A DNA stretch of 64,000 nucleotides from G965276765 sp965276825. GTDB lineage: Bacteria; Actinomycetota; Acidimicrobiia; Acidimicrobiales; Palsa-688. Numbering within the stretch: the stretch's first letter is position 1; each line of letters begins with the position of its first letter. The position numbers and the translations under genes were made by a program. Below the pieces are notes generated by a model that was given only the letters and a program-made list of their open reading frames with translations, searched no databases and was not told where the DNA came from. Where the stretch lies: the NCBI GenBank assembly GCA_965276825.1, contig OZ255630.1, forward strand, positions 3,844,001-3,908,000, given 5' to 3'. This document shows positions 27,674 through 37,548 of the stretch, in pieces.

Positions 27674-28936
27674 GTGCTCAGCTCCCTCCGACCACTCCGG
27701 CACCGCGACTTCGCCCTCGTGTGGTGCGCCGCGCTGGTGTCCAACGTCGGGTCGTGGATGCAGACCGTCACCGTCGGTGTCCTGGTCACGGCGCGCACCG
27801 GCTCGGCCGGTTGGACCGGCCTCGTCGCGGCGGCCGCCTTCGTGCCGATCGGCCTGCTCTCGCCGGTCGGGGGTGCCCTCGCCGACCGGGTCGACCGTCG
27901 GCGCTGGCTGCTCGCCACGACCGTGGGCGAGACCGCCTTCGCCACCGCGCTCACCGTCCTGGCCGCCACCGGCCGAGCGTCGCCCGGCATCGTCACCCTC
28001 CTCGTCCTCGGCGGCGGGTCGAGCGCGGCGATCGGCTTCCCCGCCTACCAGGCCATGCTCCCCGACCTCGTCGAGACCGGTGACCTCGGCGCGGCGATCT
28101 CCCTCTCGTCGGCGCAGTTCAACCTCGGGAGAGTCGTCGGTCCTGCCATCGCCGGGGTCGTGGTCGTCGCCGGCGGGTACGCCTGGGCGTTCGGGATCAA
28201 CGCGGCCAGCTTCGGGGCCACGGTCGTCGCCCTGCTCCTCGTGCGCCTCCCGGCGGTCGTCCCCGCGCCGGCCGAGCCGATCCTGCGCCGGTTGCGCGAC
28301 GGGATGCGCACCGCCGGGTCCGAACCCCACTGCCGGCTGGCCATCGCGCTGATCGCGGTCACCGCCGTCACCGCGTCGCCGTTCATCGCGCTGGTGCCCG
28401 CCATGGCCATCGAGATCTTCCACTCGGGGGCGGGCGGCACGTCGGTCCTCGTGACCGCGCAGGGCGTGGGCGCGGTCGCCGGCGCCCTCGGCACGCCGCC
28501 CGCCGTCGCCCGTCTCGGGCGCAGGCGGGTGCTGGTCGCCGACTTCGCCGCCCTGTGCCTTCTCCTGGGCGTCTACGCGTCGTCGCCCGGCCTCTGGGTC
28601 GGTGCGGTGGCCCTCGCGCTGGTCGGGGCCACCTACATCGGCATCCTCTCGGGCCTCAACACCCTGGTGCAGCTCCACGCCCCGCCCGGGCACCGCGGTC
28701 GCGTCCTCGGCGTCTACATGATGGGGCTCGGGCTGCTCTACCCGGTCGGCGCCCTCGCCCAGGGCGCCGTCGCCACCACCGTCGGCCTGCGCACCGTCAC
28801 CTCGGCAGGGGCGGCCCTGCTCGCCGTGGTCACGGCCGCGGTCTGGTGGCGTCGCGGCTTCGCCGTCGCCGACGACCCCGCCCCTGCACCCGTCCCCGTG
28901 CCGGCGGCGGTGGCGGTCGCGGCCCGCTCCGTCTGA
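27674..28936 (+). CDS. Major facilitator superfamily exporter
   Basis: The 420-residue protein has about 12 hydrophobic segments. LRPLRHRDFALVWCAALVSNVGSWMQTVTVGVLV opens the first helices, and GGALADRVDRRRWLL is the MFS motif A loop (about 72-86). This is the enterobactin-exporter (EntS-like, MFS_3) layout common among drug and siderophore exporters. The substrate is not evident from the sequence or neighbours. It is divergent from the two-component operon, so regulation by it is possible but unproven. Confidence 0.9.
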   Translation: MLSSLRPLRHRDFALVWCAALVSNVGSWMQTVTVGVLVTARTGSAGWTGLVAAAAFVPIGLLSPVGGALADRVDRRRWLLATTVGETAFATALTVLAATGRASPGIVTLLVLGGGSSAAIGFPAYQAMLPDLVETGDLGAAISLSSAQFNLGRVVGPAIAGVVVVAGGYAWAFGINAASFGATVVALLLVRLPAVVPAPAEPILRRLRDGMRTAGSEPHCRLAIALIAVTAVTASPFIALVPAMAIEIFHSGAGGTSVLVTAQGVGAVAGALGTPPAVARLGRRRVLVADFAALCLLLGVYASSPGLWVGAVALALVGATYIGILSGLNTLVQLHAPPGHRGRVLGVYMMGLGLLYPVGALAQGAVATTVGLRTVTSAGAALLAVVTAAVWWRRGFAVADDPAPAPVPVPAAVAVAARSV

Positions 28937-28946
28937 CGTGGGAGCG

Positions 28947-29010
28947 CAGCGGGCAGCCGCTGGGCGTGCGCCAGCTCCCCCAGCGGGATGGGTGCGGGGC
29001 GCAGCCCCGC
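28947..29010 (+). terminator. Two tandem hairpins after the MFS gene
   Basis: CAGCGG/CCGCTG (28947-28962, 4-nt loop) and GCGGGGC/GCCCCGC (28994-29010, 3-nt loop) are perfect stems in the gap between the MFS and S9 peptidase genes. Neither has a U-tract, so terminator function is inferred. Confidence 0.35.
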
Positions 29011-29116
29011 CGGGCGCGCTGAAGGCGGTCGGAGACCCCTCCGTGGCCGCGGGGGTGGCCCGGCGGGCAGGATGGGGCCGGCGCAGCGACCGAGCCGCGC
29101 CAGGAAGGTGGAACCC

Positions 29117-31057
29117 ATGGCCAAGCGGGCGTTCAGCGCGGAGGATGTCTGGTCCCTCAGGAGCGTCGCCGACCCCCAGCTGTCCCCCGACGGCGAGCAG
29201 ATCGCCTGGGTCGTCGGCACCCCCGACCGGGACACCGACCGGATGGCCACGGCGATCTGGGTCGCGCCGAGCGACGGGTCCTCGCCGGGCCGGCCCTTTT
29301 CGGGCGGCCCCGACGACACCAGCCCACGCTGGTCGCCCGACGGCAGCCGCCTGGCCTTCGTCTCCGACCGGGGATCGGGACCGCAGCTGGTCGTGGCGTC
29401 GCTCGCCGGCGGCGAGCCCCAGGTCCTGACCACCGCACCCTCCGGGGTCAGGTCCCCCGCCTGGTCGCCCGACGGCGCCCGCCTGGTCTACGCGGCCAGC
29501 ACCGGGGAGTGGACCGAGCCGGCCGAGCGCGAGCCGATCGAGGCCAACAAGCCGATCGTGCTCACCGGCCTGCGCAACCGCTTCGACGCCATCGGGTGGT
29601 TCGACGCCCGTCGCCGGCACGTGTTCGTGGTCGACGCGGCCGGCGGTGAGGGCCGCCAGGTCACCGAAGGCGACTGGGACGACGGCGACCCGTCGTGGAC
29701 GCCCGACGGCCGGTCGCTGCTGTTCGTCTCCGATCGCTCCCGCACCCGTCACGACGCGGACCACGCGGACGTGTGGCTGGTCGCCGCGACCGGCAGGGGC
29801 CGGCCCCGCCGCCTGACCCGGGGCCTCGGCACCGCGGCGGGACCGCTGGCCTCACCGGACGGGGCCTGGGTGGCCTACGTCGGCCACGAGCACGACGACG
29901 GCGACTCGGCGTCCAACACCCACCTCCTGGTCGTGCCGACCGCCGGCGGGGAGGCGCCCCGCTCGCTCAGCGCCGAGCTCGACCGCCCGGTTTTCGGCGC
30001 CCTCAGGCCCATCGGCACCACCCACGCCTGGAGCGCGGACGGGGCCACCGTGGACCTGCTGGTCGGCGACTCTGGCGCGCAGGGAATCTACCGGGCCCCG
30101 CTCGCCGGAGGGCTGCCCCGACTGCTCGTCGGAGGCGACCGCCAATTGGCCGCCCTCACCGCCGCCGCCGGGCGCCTCGGCTTCGTCTCGTCGTGGCCGT
30201 CGGCGCCGCCCGAGGTGAGCTGCACCGACGCCGAGGGGAACGACGAGCGCGTGATCAGCGCGGCCAACGCCGAGGTGCGCGCCCAGGTCCGCCTGGCCAC
30301 GGTCCGGCGTCGCGCCCACCGCAGCGAGGACGGCACCAGGATCGACTCGTTCGTCCTGCGGCCTGCGGCGTCGTCCAAGGGTCCGCACCCGCTGGTGCTG
30401 GAGATCCACGGCGGCCCCCACGGCTGGCACCCGCAGGGGTCGATGCTCGGCCTGTACCAGGCGCTGGCCGGCGCCGGCTACGTGGTGGTGCTGCCCAACC
30501 CGAGGGGCAGCCACAGCTACGGAGAGGACTTCTCCCGGGCCTGCACGGGCGACTGGGGCGGCGCCGACTTCGCCGACCTGATGGGGGTGGTCGACGACCT
30601 GGTCGCCGACGGCACGGCCGACCCTGAACGGCTCTACGTGGCCGGCTACTCCTACGGCGGGTTCATGACCACCTGGACCGTCGGCCACACCGACCGCTTC
30701 CGCGCCGCCTGCATCTCGGCCCCCGTCGCCGACCTGACCAGCATGTGGGGCACCACCGACATCCCCTTCTTCAACGAGCACGAGATCGGCGGGACGCCCT
30801 GGGAGGCCCCCGCCGCCTACGCCGAGCGGTCGCCGCTCACGTACCTGCGCAACGTGACCACCCCCGTGCAGCTGCTGCACTGGGACGGTGACCTGCGCTG
30901 CCCGGTGAGCCAGTCCGACGAGGTCTTCCAGACCCTCCGCCGCCTCGGGCGCGAGGTGGTGCTCGTCCGCTACCCCGGCGGCTTCCACGTGGTCCGCACC
31001 CCCTCGCAGATGGTCGACTTCGTCGAGCGCCACCTCGGCTGGTTCGCCGACCACTGA
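29117..31057 (+). CDS. S9-family prolyl oligopeptidase/acylaminoacyl-peptidase
   Basis: The 646-residue serine peptidase has an N-terminal beta-propeller (about 1-370) with TolB/DPP-like repeats such as SPDGEQIAWV and SPDGARLVYA, then an alpha/beta-hydrolase domain. The catalytic triad is visible: Ser512 in GYSYGGF, Asp592 in DGDLRCPV and His624 in GGFHVV. HGGPHGWHP forms the oxyanion region. AGGAAGG at 29102-29108 fixes the ATG at 29117. It has no signal peptide, so it probably degrades peptides in the cytoplasm. Confidence 0.93.
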   Translation: MAKRAFSAEDVWSLRSVADPQLSPDGEQIAWVVGTPDRDTDRMATAIWVAPSDGSSPGRPFSGGPDDTSPRWSPDGSRLAFVSDRGSGPQLVVASLAGGEPQVLTTAPSGVRSPAWSPDGARLVYAASTGEWTEPAEREPIEANKPIVLTGLRNRFDAIGWFDARRRHVFVVDAAGGEGRQVTEGDWDDGDPSWTPDGRSLLFVSDRSRTRHDADHADVWLVAATGRGRPRRLTRGLGTAAGPLASPDGAWVAYVGHEHDDGDSASNTHLLVVPTAGGEAPRSLSAELDRPVFGALRPIGTTHAWSADGATVDLLVGDSGAQGIYRAPLAGGLPRLLVGGDRQLAALTAAAGRLGFVSSWPSAPPEVSCTDAEGNDERVISAANAEVRAQVRLATVRRRAHRSEDGTRIDSFVLRPAASSKGPHPLVLEIHGGPHGWHPQGSMLGLYQALAGAGYVVVLPNPRGSHSYGEDFSRACTGDWGGADFADLMGVVDDLVADGTADPERLYVAGYSYGGFMTTWTVGHTDRFRAACISAPVADLTSMWGTTDIPFFNEHEIGGTPWEAPAAYAERSPLTYLRNVTTPVQLLHWDGDLRCPVSQSDEVFQTLRRLGREVVLVRYPGGFHVVRTPSQMVDFVERHLGWFADH

Positions 31058-31139
31058 CCCTCGCGGCCGTGGCGTGCGGTCGGCGGCTGGGCGTTGCGGC
31101 TGACGGCTCAGTGGCTGGCGCTTGCGGTTGGCGGCCGGC

Positions 31140-31250
31140 GGTCGGGCCGGCCGGCTGGGCGTTGCGGCTGGCGGGCCGGCCGGCTGGGCCGCGGCTGGGT
31201 GTTGCGGCTGGCGGGCCGGCCGGCTGGGGCGTTGCGGCGGGCGGGCGGGC
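31140..31250. repeat. Imperfect direct repeats, about 30-40 bp units
   Basis: The core GGGCCGGCCGGCTGGG followed by GTTGCGGCTGGCG-like sequence appears three times with varying spacers, after weaker copies from about 31075. It contains GGCCGGCC palindromes. It could be a slippage-prone spacer or a protein or RNA target; its function is unknown. Confidence 0.6.
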
Positions 31251-31359
31251 CGGACCTCGGGGAGGCTGACGTCGGTAAACCACGTGAAGCGCCCCGAGAC
31301 GGCGGGGATCCGGCCCGACCCGAGCCGCGCCCTGACCAGGTCGCCGCATCCGGACGCGA

Positions 31360-31391
31360 GAGGAGGGGCCGCACGGTGGCGGCCCCTCCTC
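31360..31391. terminator. Strong hairpin between convergent genes
   Basis: GAGGAGGGGCCGC (31360-31372) and its exact complement (31379-31391) form a 13-bp GC-rich stem with a 6-nt loop. It lies between the 3' ends of two convergent genes and could terminate both, although no U-tract is present. Confidence 0.7.
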
Positions 31392-31458
31392 GGTGCTTCA
31401 TCGGGAGGTTGCGCTCCCGTGTTGCGGTGCTGCGATGCTCCCGTGCTGCGATGGTGTC

Positions 31459-32682
31459 CTAGGCGGCGATGATGTGCACGACGCCGAGGGACAGGCCGGC
31501 GGCGAAGGCCGTGGTGCCGAAGGCCTTGTTGAGCGCCGAGGCGGCCGTGGCGGTCAGCGAGGCGACGGTGCCGTCGAGGTGGACGGTGCTGCCGACCGGG
31601 GTGACCTTGACGTTGCTGCCGTTGAGCGCGAGCAGCGGGACGCCGATCGTGGTGCCGTTGACGGTGCCGGTCAGGGTGGAGTTAGCGGGATCGACCACGA
31701 AGTCGGAGAGCGTCACCTTGGTGGAGCCCTTGGTCAACGTGAAGCCGCTGCCCTGGTGGATGAGCACGCCGGCGATGTAGCCCGGCTTGTAGCTCGGGTC
31801 GGCGTGGATGACGGCCGTGCCGCCCGTGATCGGGAAGTGGATGGTCGACGTGGAGGCGGTGAAGGTGGCCGAGCCGTAGGGGGCCAGCTTGACGCCGAGG
31901 GATGTCAGCGCCTTGGCCGTGCTGGCCTCGAGGGCGACCGACGTCGACTTGCCCGTCAGGCGGGACACCTCGGTGGCCTTGCCCGTGTAGGTGTTGGCCG
32001 TGCCGGAGGCGATGATGTGCACGACGCCGAGCGGGATGCCGGCGGTGACCGCGGTGGTCCCGAACTTGGCGTCGAGGGCCTTGGCGGCCGTAGCGGTCAG
32101 CGCGGCGACGGTGCCGTCGAGGTGCACCTTGCCCGCGACGACGCTCACCGCGAGGTGGCTCCCGTCGAGAGTGAGCAGTGGCACGTCCGGGGTGGTGCCG
32201 ACGGTCGCGTAGAGCATCGAGCCGCCCGGGTCGACGACGAAGTCCTTGACCGTGAGGCTCTTGGAGCCGGCGCTGAACTTGAGTCCCGAGCCGTAGTGCT
32301 CGACCGAGCCGATGACGTAACCGGGCTTGAAGCTCTTGTCGCTGTGGATCTCGGCGTAGCCCGAGGTGATCGGGAAGCTCACCGAGGGGACCGATGCGTT
32401 GAACGTGGCTGTGCCGACCGGCGTCACCTTGAGACCGAGGCCGGTGAGGGCCTTGACCGTGCTGGCGTTGAGATCGACGGTCGTGCTCTTGCCGGTGAGG
32501 TTGGGGATGGCGGTCACGGTGTCGGACGCGGCGGCGGCCGAGCTCGGCGGCGCGCTGCCGGCGGGGGCCGTCGTGGTGCTCGGGGTGGGGGTGCTCGACG
32601 ACGAGCTGCCACATGCGGCGCCGGTGACGGCGAGTGCGCCGACCAGTGCGAAGGCACCAAAGCCTTTCTTGAGGTGGGTCAC
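31459..32682 (-). CDS. Secreted lipoprotein with two tandem copies of a beta-rich domain
   Basis: The 407-residue protein begins with a lipoprotein signal ending TGAAC, so Cys24 would be lipidated, then a Ser/Thr/Pro-rich linker. Two homologous domains of about 170 residues follow (about 62-235 and 240-407). Both start LTGKST(T/S)V, contain FPIT and KPGY segments, and end FGTTA(V/F)xAGxxLGVVHI. I cannot name the domain with certainty; related repeats occur in cell-surface proteins of actinobacteria and cyanobacteria, loosely like HtaA. AAGGAG 8 nt upstream supports the GTG at 32682. A role in surface binding or adhesion is a guess. Confidence 0.75.
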   Translation of the reverse strand: MTHLKKGFGAFALVGALAVTGAACGSSSSSTPTPSTTTAPAGSAPPSSAAAASDTVTAIPNLTGKSTTVDLNASTVKALTGLGLKVTPVGTATFNASVPSVSFPITSGYAEIHSDKSFKPGYVIGSVEHYGSGLKFSAGSKSLTVKDFVVDPGGSMLYATVGTTPDVPLLTLDGSHLAVSVVAGKVHLDGTVAALTATAAKALDAKFGTTAVTAGIPLGVVHIIASGTANTYTGKATEVSRLTGKSTSVALEASTAKALTSLGVKLAPYGSATFTASTSTIHFPITGGTAVIHADPSYKPGYIAGVLIHQGSGFTLTKGSTKVTLSDFVVDPANSTLTGTVNGTTIGVPLLALNGSNVKVTPVGSTVHLDGTVASLTATAASALNKAFGTTAFAAGLSLGVVHIIAA

Positions 32683-32860
32683 TGCGTTTCTCCTTCGTTG
32701 CGGTCGTGTGCGGGGTCTACGGAGCCCGAGGCTGACCTGGACGAGATGGTGACGTCGGCCACCCGTCGGCCGCAGAACCCGAAACCGCAGCAGGGTCGAG
32801 GTGCCGGGGCGTGCGCCGGCCTTTGGCCCCACCCGGTCGCCACGCGCCAGACTCGCGGCG

Positions 32861-34429
32861 ATGGCGGAGATGGGCGGTACGGGTCGGGGAGAACTGGGCC
32901 CGGGCGCAGTGCTCGGGGATCGCTACCTCCTCGTGCGCCGCATCGGCGGCGGCGGCATGGCCGAGGTCTACGAGGCGAGCGACCGTCGACTCGGTCGCGC
33001 GGTCGCCGTCAAGGTCCTGCATCCGCACCTGCGCGACGACCCGCGCGTCACGCGGAGGTTCGAGCAGGAAGCCAGGGCGGCGGCCAGGCTCGCTGATCCT
33101 CGTGTCGTCGCCGTGCACGATGTCGGCGACGACGGCGGTGTGGGATGGATCGTCATGGAGTTGGTGCGCGGCGGCACCGTCGCCCCCCACACCACCGGCC
33201 CCCGGCCGAGTGACGGGTTCGTGCGTTCGATCCTGGCCGACGTGCTCGGAGGGCTCGGCGCGGCCCACCGCGCCGGTCTGCTCCACCGCGACGTCAAGCC
33301 CTCCAACGTGCTGCTGACCGAGCAGGGCCGGGCCAAGCTGGCCGACTTCGGCATCGCCAAGGCGGTCAGCGAACGCCAGGCCGATCTGACCGTGACCGAC
33401 GTCGTGGTGGGGACCGCGGCCTACGTCGCGCCCGAGCGCGCCGCCGGCGCGCCGGCCAGCGTGGCGTCGGACCTCTGGGCGGTCGGTGTCGTCCTCTACG
33501 AGTTGCTCTGCGGCCGCAGGCCTTTCGGGGAGATGGCGCCGCTGCAGGTCGCCGTGGCCGCCCGTGACGGGACCCTGCGCCCGGACCCTCCCGGGATCGA
33601 TGTGGACGCGCGCCTGGCGGCGGTCGCCCTACGGGCGCTCGCCACTGACCCGGCGGCGCGATTCGCCGACGCCTCGAGCATGGCCAGTGCGCTCGACGGC
33701 GCGGCTGGCGCGCTCGCTCTCCAGCCCGACGCGGGTGGCGCGCTCGACGGTGCAGGCCCTGTCGCGTCGTCGCGGCCCACGCTCCCACCCGTCGTCCCCG
33801 CTCCGACCGCGCCCGTCCCCGACCGCCGGGCCGGATCGCCGCCGCCGAGCCGTGCGCCGACCGAGACCGCGCTGACCGAGATCGCGCCGGCGGCGACGGC
33901 GGTCCTTGGCTCGCGCCCACCGAGCCTCGCCCCCACCGAGGCGATGGGAGCGGCGAGCGGCACGCCGGTCGGACCCGACCTCCCGCTCGTCGACGAGGCT
34001 GATGCCCGGCGCGGGGAGGCGCGACGCCGGCGGATCGTCGCGCTCGTGGCCGGCCTCGCCGCGCTGGCCGCGGTGCTCGCCGTCAGCCTCCACGGCATCG
34101 GGGGCAGCGGGTCGGCGTCGACCAGCACGACCCTGGCGCGTCCCGCAGCGGCTCCAGGCCCGTCCACCACCCGCGCCGGGGCCACCGCTCCCGCTCCTGC
34201 GGCGACCGCCATCCCTGCGACCACGGCCATCCCGTCGACCACGGCCATCCCGCCGACCACGGCCATCCCGTCGACCACGGCCAGCCCCTCGACCACGGTG
34301 CTGCCCTCGACCACGCTCGCCGCTCCCACGACCGGGTCGGGCATCGTCCCTCCGACACCCGGACCGGGTGGGGACGGCCACGGAGACGGCAACGGCCACG
34401 GGAAGGGGCACGGGAAAGGCGGCGACTGA
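32861..34429 (+). CDS. Membrane Ser/Thr protein kinase (PknB-like) with Gly-His-Lys tail
   Basis: The 522-residue Hanks-type kinase has the glycine loop GGGGMAEVY, ATP-binding Lys51 (VAVKVL), catalytic Asp144 (HRDVKPSN) and Asp162 of DFG. After a Pro/Ala-rich juxtamembrane linker, one membrane helix lies at about 388-410. The outer part has no PASTA domain. Instead it has Thr/Pro repeats (IPSTT type) and ends in a Gly/Asp/His/Lys-rich string. The last 20 residues might bind metal or interact with the wall. The ATG at 32861 fits the family start. It is divergent from the duplicated-domain lipoprotein. Confidence 0.92.
   Translation: MAEMGGTGRGELGPGAVLGDRYLLVRRIGGGGMAEVYEASDRRLGRAVAVKVLHPHLRDDPRVTRRFEQEARAAARLADPRVVAVHDVGDDGGVGWIVMELVRGGTVAPHTTGPRPSDGFVRSILADVLGGLGAAHRAGLLHRDVKPSNVLLTEQGRAKLADFGIAKAVSERQADLTVTDVVVGTAAYVAPERAAGAPASVASDLWAVGVVLYELLCGRRPFGEMAPLQVAVAARDGTLRPDPPGIDVDARLAAVALRALATDPAARFADASSMASALDGAAGALALQPDAGGALDGAGPVASSRPTLPPVVPAPTAPVPDRRAGSPPPSRAPTETALTEIAPAATAVLGSRPPSLAPTEAMGAASGTPVGPDLPLVDEADARRGEARRRRIVALVAGLAALAAVLAVSLHGIGGSGSASTSTTLARPAAAPGPSTTRAGATAPAPAATAIPATTAIPSTTAIPPTTAIPSTTASPSTTVLPSTTLAAPTTGSGIVPPTPGPGGDGHGDGNGHGKGHGKGGD
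34212..34310 (+). repeat. Tandem Thr/Pro-coding repeats in the kinase extracellular stalk
   Basis: An 18-bp-like unit encoding TAIPST or TAIPAT is repeated about five times with small changes, forming a stalk just outside the membrane. Confidence 0.75.
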
Positions 34430-34659
34430 CCTCCCTCCGGCCATGGGCGCCGGCCGTGCCCCTGATCGTCCGCGGTGGTCGCGACCCGGACTGCGCTCGT
34501 CTCGCAGGTCTTCCGGGACGATCGACGGCGGTGCATGCGGGTTGGTGACCGCAGGTCGCGGCGGCTGGCGGCACTCGTCGAGAAGAGCGGCACGCGGCTC
34601 CGCCGGTCACCCCCTGCTCGTACGCTCGTCACCGGTGGATCGATCGAGGAGGACGTGAG

Positions 34660-36210
34660 ATGAATCAGCCCGCCGGCGGTACCGGATCGGGGAGAGCGGC
34701 GGTACCCGGCAGCGAGCGGTCCGCCCTGGACGGGTACGAGGCGTCGGGCGAGATCGACGCCTCCGAGCAGGCCACGGTGACGGTCTACCTGCGCCGAGAC
34801 CACGAGCCCGCTGGTCGGATGACCCGGGAGGAGTTCGCCAGCCGGCACGGTGCGTCCGATGCCGACCTCGCCGCCGTCCGTGCCTTCGCCGACGCCGCCG
34901 GCCTGCGCGTCGACCAGGTCGACCAGGTGCGCAGGGCGGTGGTCCTCCACGGTTCGCTCGGCGCGCTCAGCCAGGCGTTCGGCGTCGGGCTGCGCACCTA
35001 CACCCACCCGCAGGGGGGCAGCTACCGGGGCCGGGAGGGCGCCGTCACCGTGCCCGCCGAGCTCGATGGTGTCGTGACCGCGGTCCTCGGGCTCGACGAC
35101 CGCGGCCAGGCGGCACCGCAATGGCGGCTCAACCCCCACGCCACCGCCGGCTACGACCCGGCGCAGGTGGCGGCCGCGTACGCCTTCCCCGCAGGGACCG
35201 ACGGCTCCGGGCAGACCGTGGCGCTGATCGAGCTCGGCGGCGGCTACCGCCCTGCGGACCTGACCGCCTACTTCGCCGGGATCGGCACGGCGGTCCCTTC
35301 GGTCACCGCCGTCGGCGTCGACGGCGGGTCCAACACGCCCGGCACGGCCAACGGTCCCGATGGCGAGGTCCTGCTCGACATCGAGGTGGTCGGGGCAGCC
35401 GCCGCCGGTGCGAAGGTGGTGGTCTACTTCGCTCCCAACACCGACCGGGGCTTCATCGACGCGGTGACCACCGCCGTGCACGACACCACCCACCGGCCCT
35501 CCGTCGTGTCGATCAGCTGGGGCGGTCCGGAGATCACGTGGACCGCGCAGGCCAGCACCCAGATGGAGCAGGCGTTGACGGACGCGGCCACGGTGGGCGT
35601 CACCGTCACCGTCGCGGCGGGGGACAACGGGTCGGCCGACGGGGTGGGTGACGGGGCCGCCCACGTCGACTTCCCCGCTTCCGCGCCCCACGCCCTTGCC
35701 TGCGGGGGCACCCGCCTGGTCGTCGCCGGCGCCGCCCCCTCGGCGGAGGTGGTGTGGGACGACACCGCGCAGGGCGGGGGGGCGACCGGAGGAGGGATCT
35801 CCGACCGCTTCGACCTGCCCGCCTACCAGTCGTCCGCCGGCGTGCCTTCCTCGGCCAATCCCGGTGGCCGGGTGGGCCGCGGTGTGCCCGACGTCGCCGG
35901 CGACGCCGACCCGCAGACCGGCTATGCCGTCCGCGTCGACGGCCAGGACCTGGTGATCGGCGGCACGTCTGCGGTCGCCCCGCTGTGGGCTGCGCTGGTC
36001 GCCCGGCTCAACCAGGCCATCGGTCGCGACGTCGGCGATCTGCACCCGGTGCTGTACGCCAACCCGTCTGCGCTGCGCGACATCACCTCCGGCACCAACG
36101 GGGCGTACGCGGCAGGCCCGGGCTGGGACGCCTGCACGGGCCTCGGCTCGCCCGACGGCACCCGATTGCTGGCTGCGTTGGGAGGAGCCAAGCCGGCCGG
36201 CCCGGCCTGA
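34660..36210 (+). CDS. S53 sedolisin (kumamolisin-like) serine-carboxyl peptidase
   Basis: The 516-residue acid protease precursor has a pro-kumamolisin domain (about 30-165) and a mature subtilisin-fold domain. Catalytic residues are Glu236 and Asp240 (GEVLLDIEV), oxyanion Asp322 (AAGDNGS) and nucleophile Ser437 (GGTSA). Their spacings (4, 82 and 115) nearly match kumamolisin Glu78/Asp82/Asp164/Ser278. The C-terminal Ca site would lie near the GPGWDACTGLGSPDG segment. AGGAGG at 34648-34653 fixes the start. No classical signal peptide is visible, so export, if any, would be unusual. Such enzymes work at low pH. Confidence 0.93.
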   Translation: MNQPAGGTGSGRAAVPGSERSALDGYEASGEIDASEQATVTVYLRRDHEPAGRMTREEFASRHGASDADLAAVRAFADAAGLRVDQVDQVRRAVVLHGSLGALSQAFGVGLRTYTHPQGGSYRGREGAVTVPAELDGVVTAVLGLDDRGQAAPQWRLNPHATAGYDPAQVAAAYAFPAGTDGSGQTVALIELGGGYRPADLTAYFAGIGTAVPSVTAVGVDGGSNTPGTANGPDGEVLLDIEVVGAAAAGAKVVVYFAPNTDRGFIDAVTTAVHDTTHRPSVVSISWGGPEITWTAQASTQMEQALTDAATVGVTVTVAAGDNGSADGVGDGAAHVDFPASAPHALACGGTRLVVAGAAPSAEVVWDDTAQGGGATGGGISDRFDLPAYQSSAGVPSSANPGGRVGRGVPDVAGDADPQTGYAVRVDGQDLVIGGTSAVAPLWAALVARLNQAIGRDVGDLHPVLYANPSALRDITSGTNGAYAAGPGWDACTGLGSPDGTRLLAALGGAKPAGPA

Positions 36211-36559
36211 GGCCCCGGGGCAGAGGGCCCACGGGCCCGGTCGACGGTGACCTACTCGATCCCCTCGCCCTGCTCCTACGTGCCGGCCTCGGCGGCATCG
36301 GCTCCGCCAGCGGCCGCCCTGCGGGCGGCGACGTCGTCGTCGGTCACCGCGGGGTCGGCGCTGCTCCCGTGGTCGTCGACGGAGAACTCGGCGCCCTCGC
36401 CGGCCTGATCGGTACCGGTGTCGTCGCCCGAACGCCCCGGTCTGGCTTCGTCGGATCCCATCGTCGAACGGCTCGCTGGCATGGTCAGGACCTACCCACC
36501 GGCGACCGGGTCGACGCCACCCGGTTGGCGGCGACCCGGGCCCACGTGGTCGCCCCCTG
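36211..36559. other. 349-bp interval with one possible small gene
   Basis: The interval lies between the convergent sedolisin gene and the frameshifted dehydrogenase. Apart from the small acidic frame at 36276-36461 and a few GGGCCC palindromes just after the sedolisin stop, I see no supported feature. Confidence 0.5.
36276..36461 (-). CDS. Possible small acidic protein, 61 residues
   Basis: The frame starts MGSDEARPGRSGDDT and ends AAGGADAAEAGT. It is rich in Asp, Glu, Gly and Ala with no Cys or Trp, like small disordered stress-type proteins of actinobacteria. It follows the dehydrogenase on the same strand. There is no clear ribosome-binding site, and a longer form from 36482 is possible. 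I do not recognise a family. Confidence 0.35.
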   Translation of the reverse strand: MGSDEARPGRSGDDTGTDQAGEGAEFSVDDHGSSADPAVTDDDVAARRAAAGGADAAEAGT

Positions 36560-37437
<878 letters not shown>

Positions 37438-37534
37438 GCGGCTCCTCGGGTGCTCGATGGCCCGGGTGGGCCGTCGGCGCAAACGCAGGTCCGGCTCGGA
37501 CGGCCTGGCCGTCACGGCCGTCGCACCCTTCCGG

Positions 37535-37540
37535 TACCTT
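37535..37540 (+). promoter_or_regulatory. Putative -10 box (TACCTT) of the rec operon
   Basis: TACCTT lies 8 nt before an ATG at 37549 that opens a 23-codon frame ending at the recC start. The spacing matches the leaderless pattern seen elsewhere in the window. Confidence 0.4.
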
Positions 37541-37548
37541 CCACACCG

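Larger units (their letters stand above)
31058..31458. other. 401-bp non-coding interval with GC repeats and a hairpin
   Basis: The interval separates the convergent S9 peptidase and duplicated-domain lipoprotein genes. The left half holds direct repeats (see 31140-31250) and the right half a strong hairpin (31360-31391). Open frames here consist of repeat-encoded Gly/Arg/Trp strings and are not convincing genes. Confidence 0.6.
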
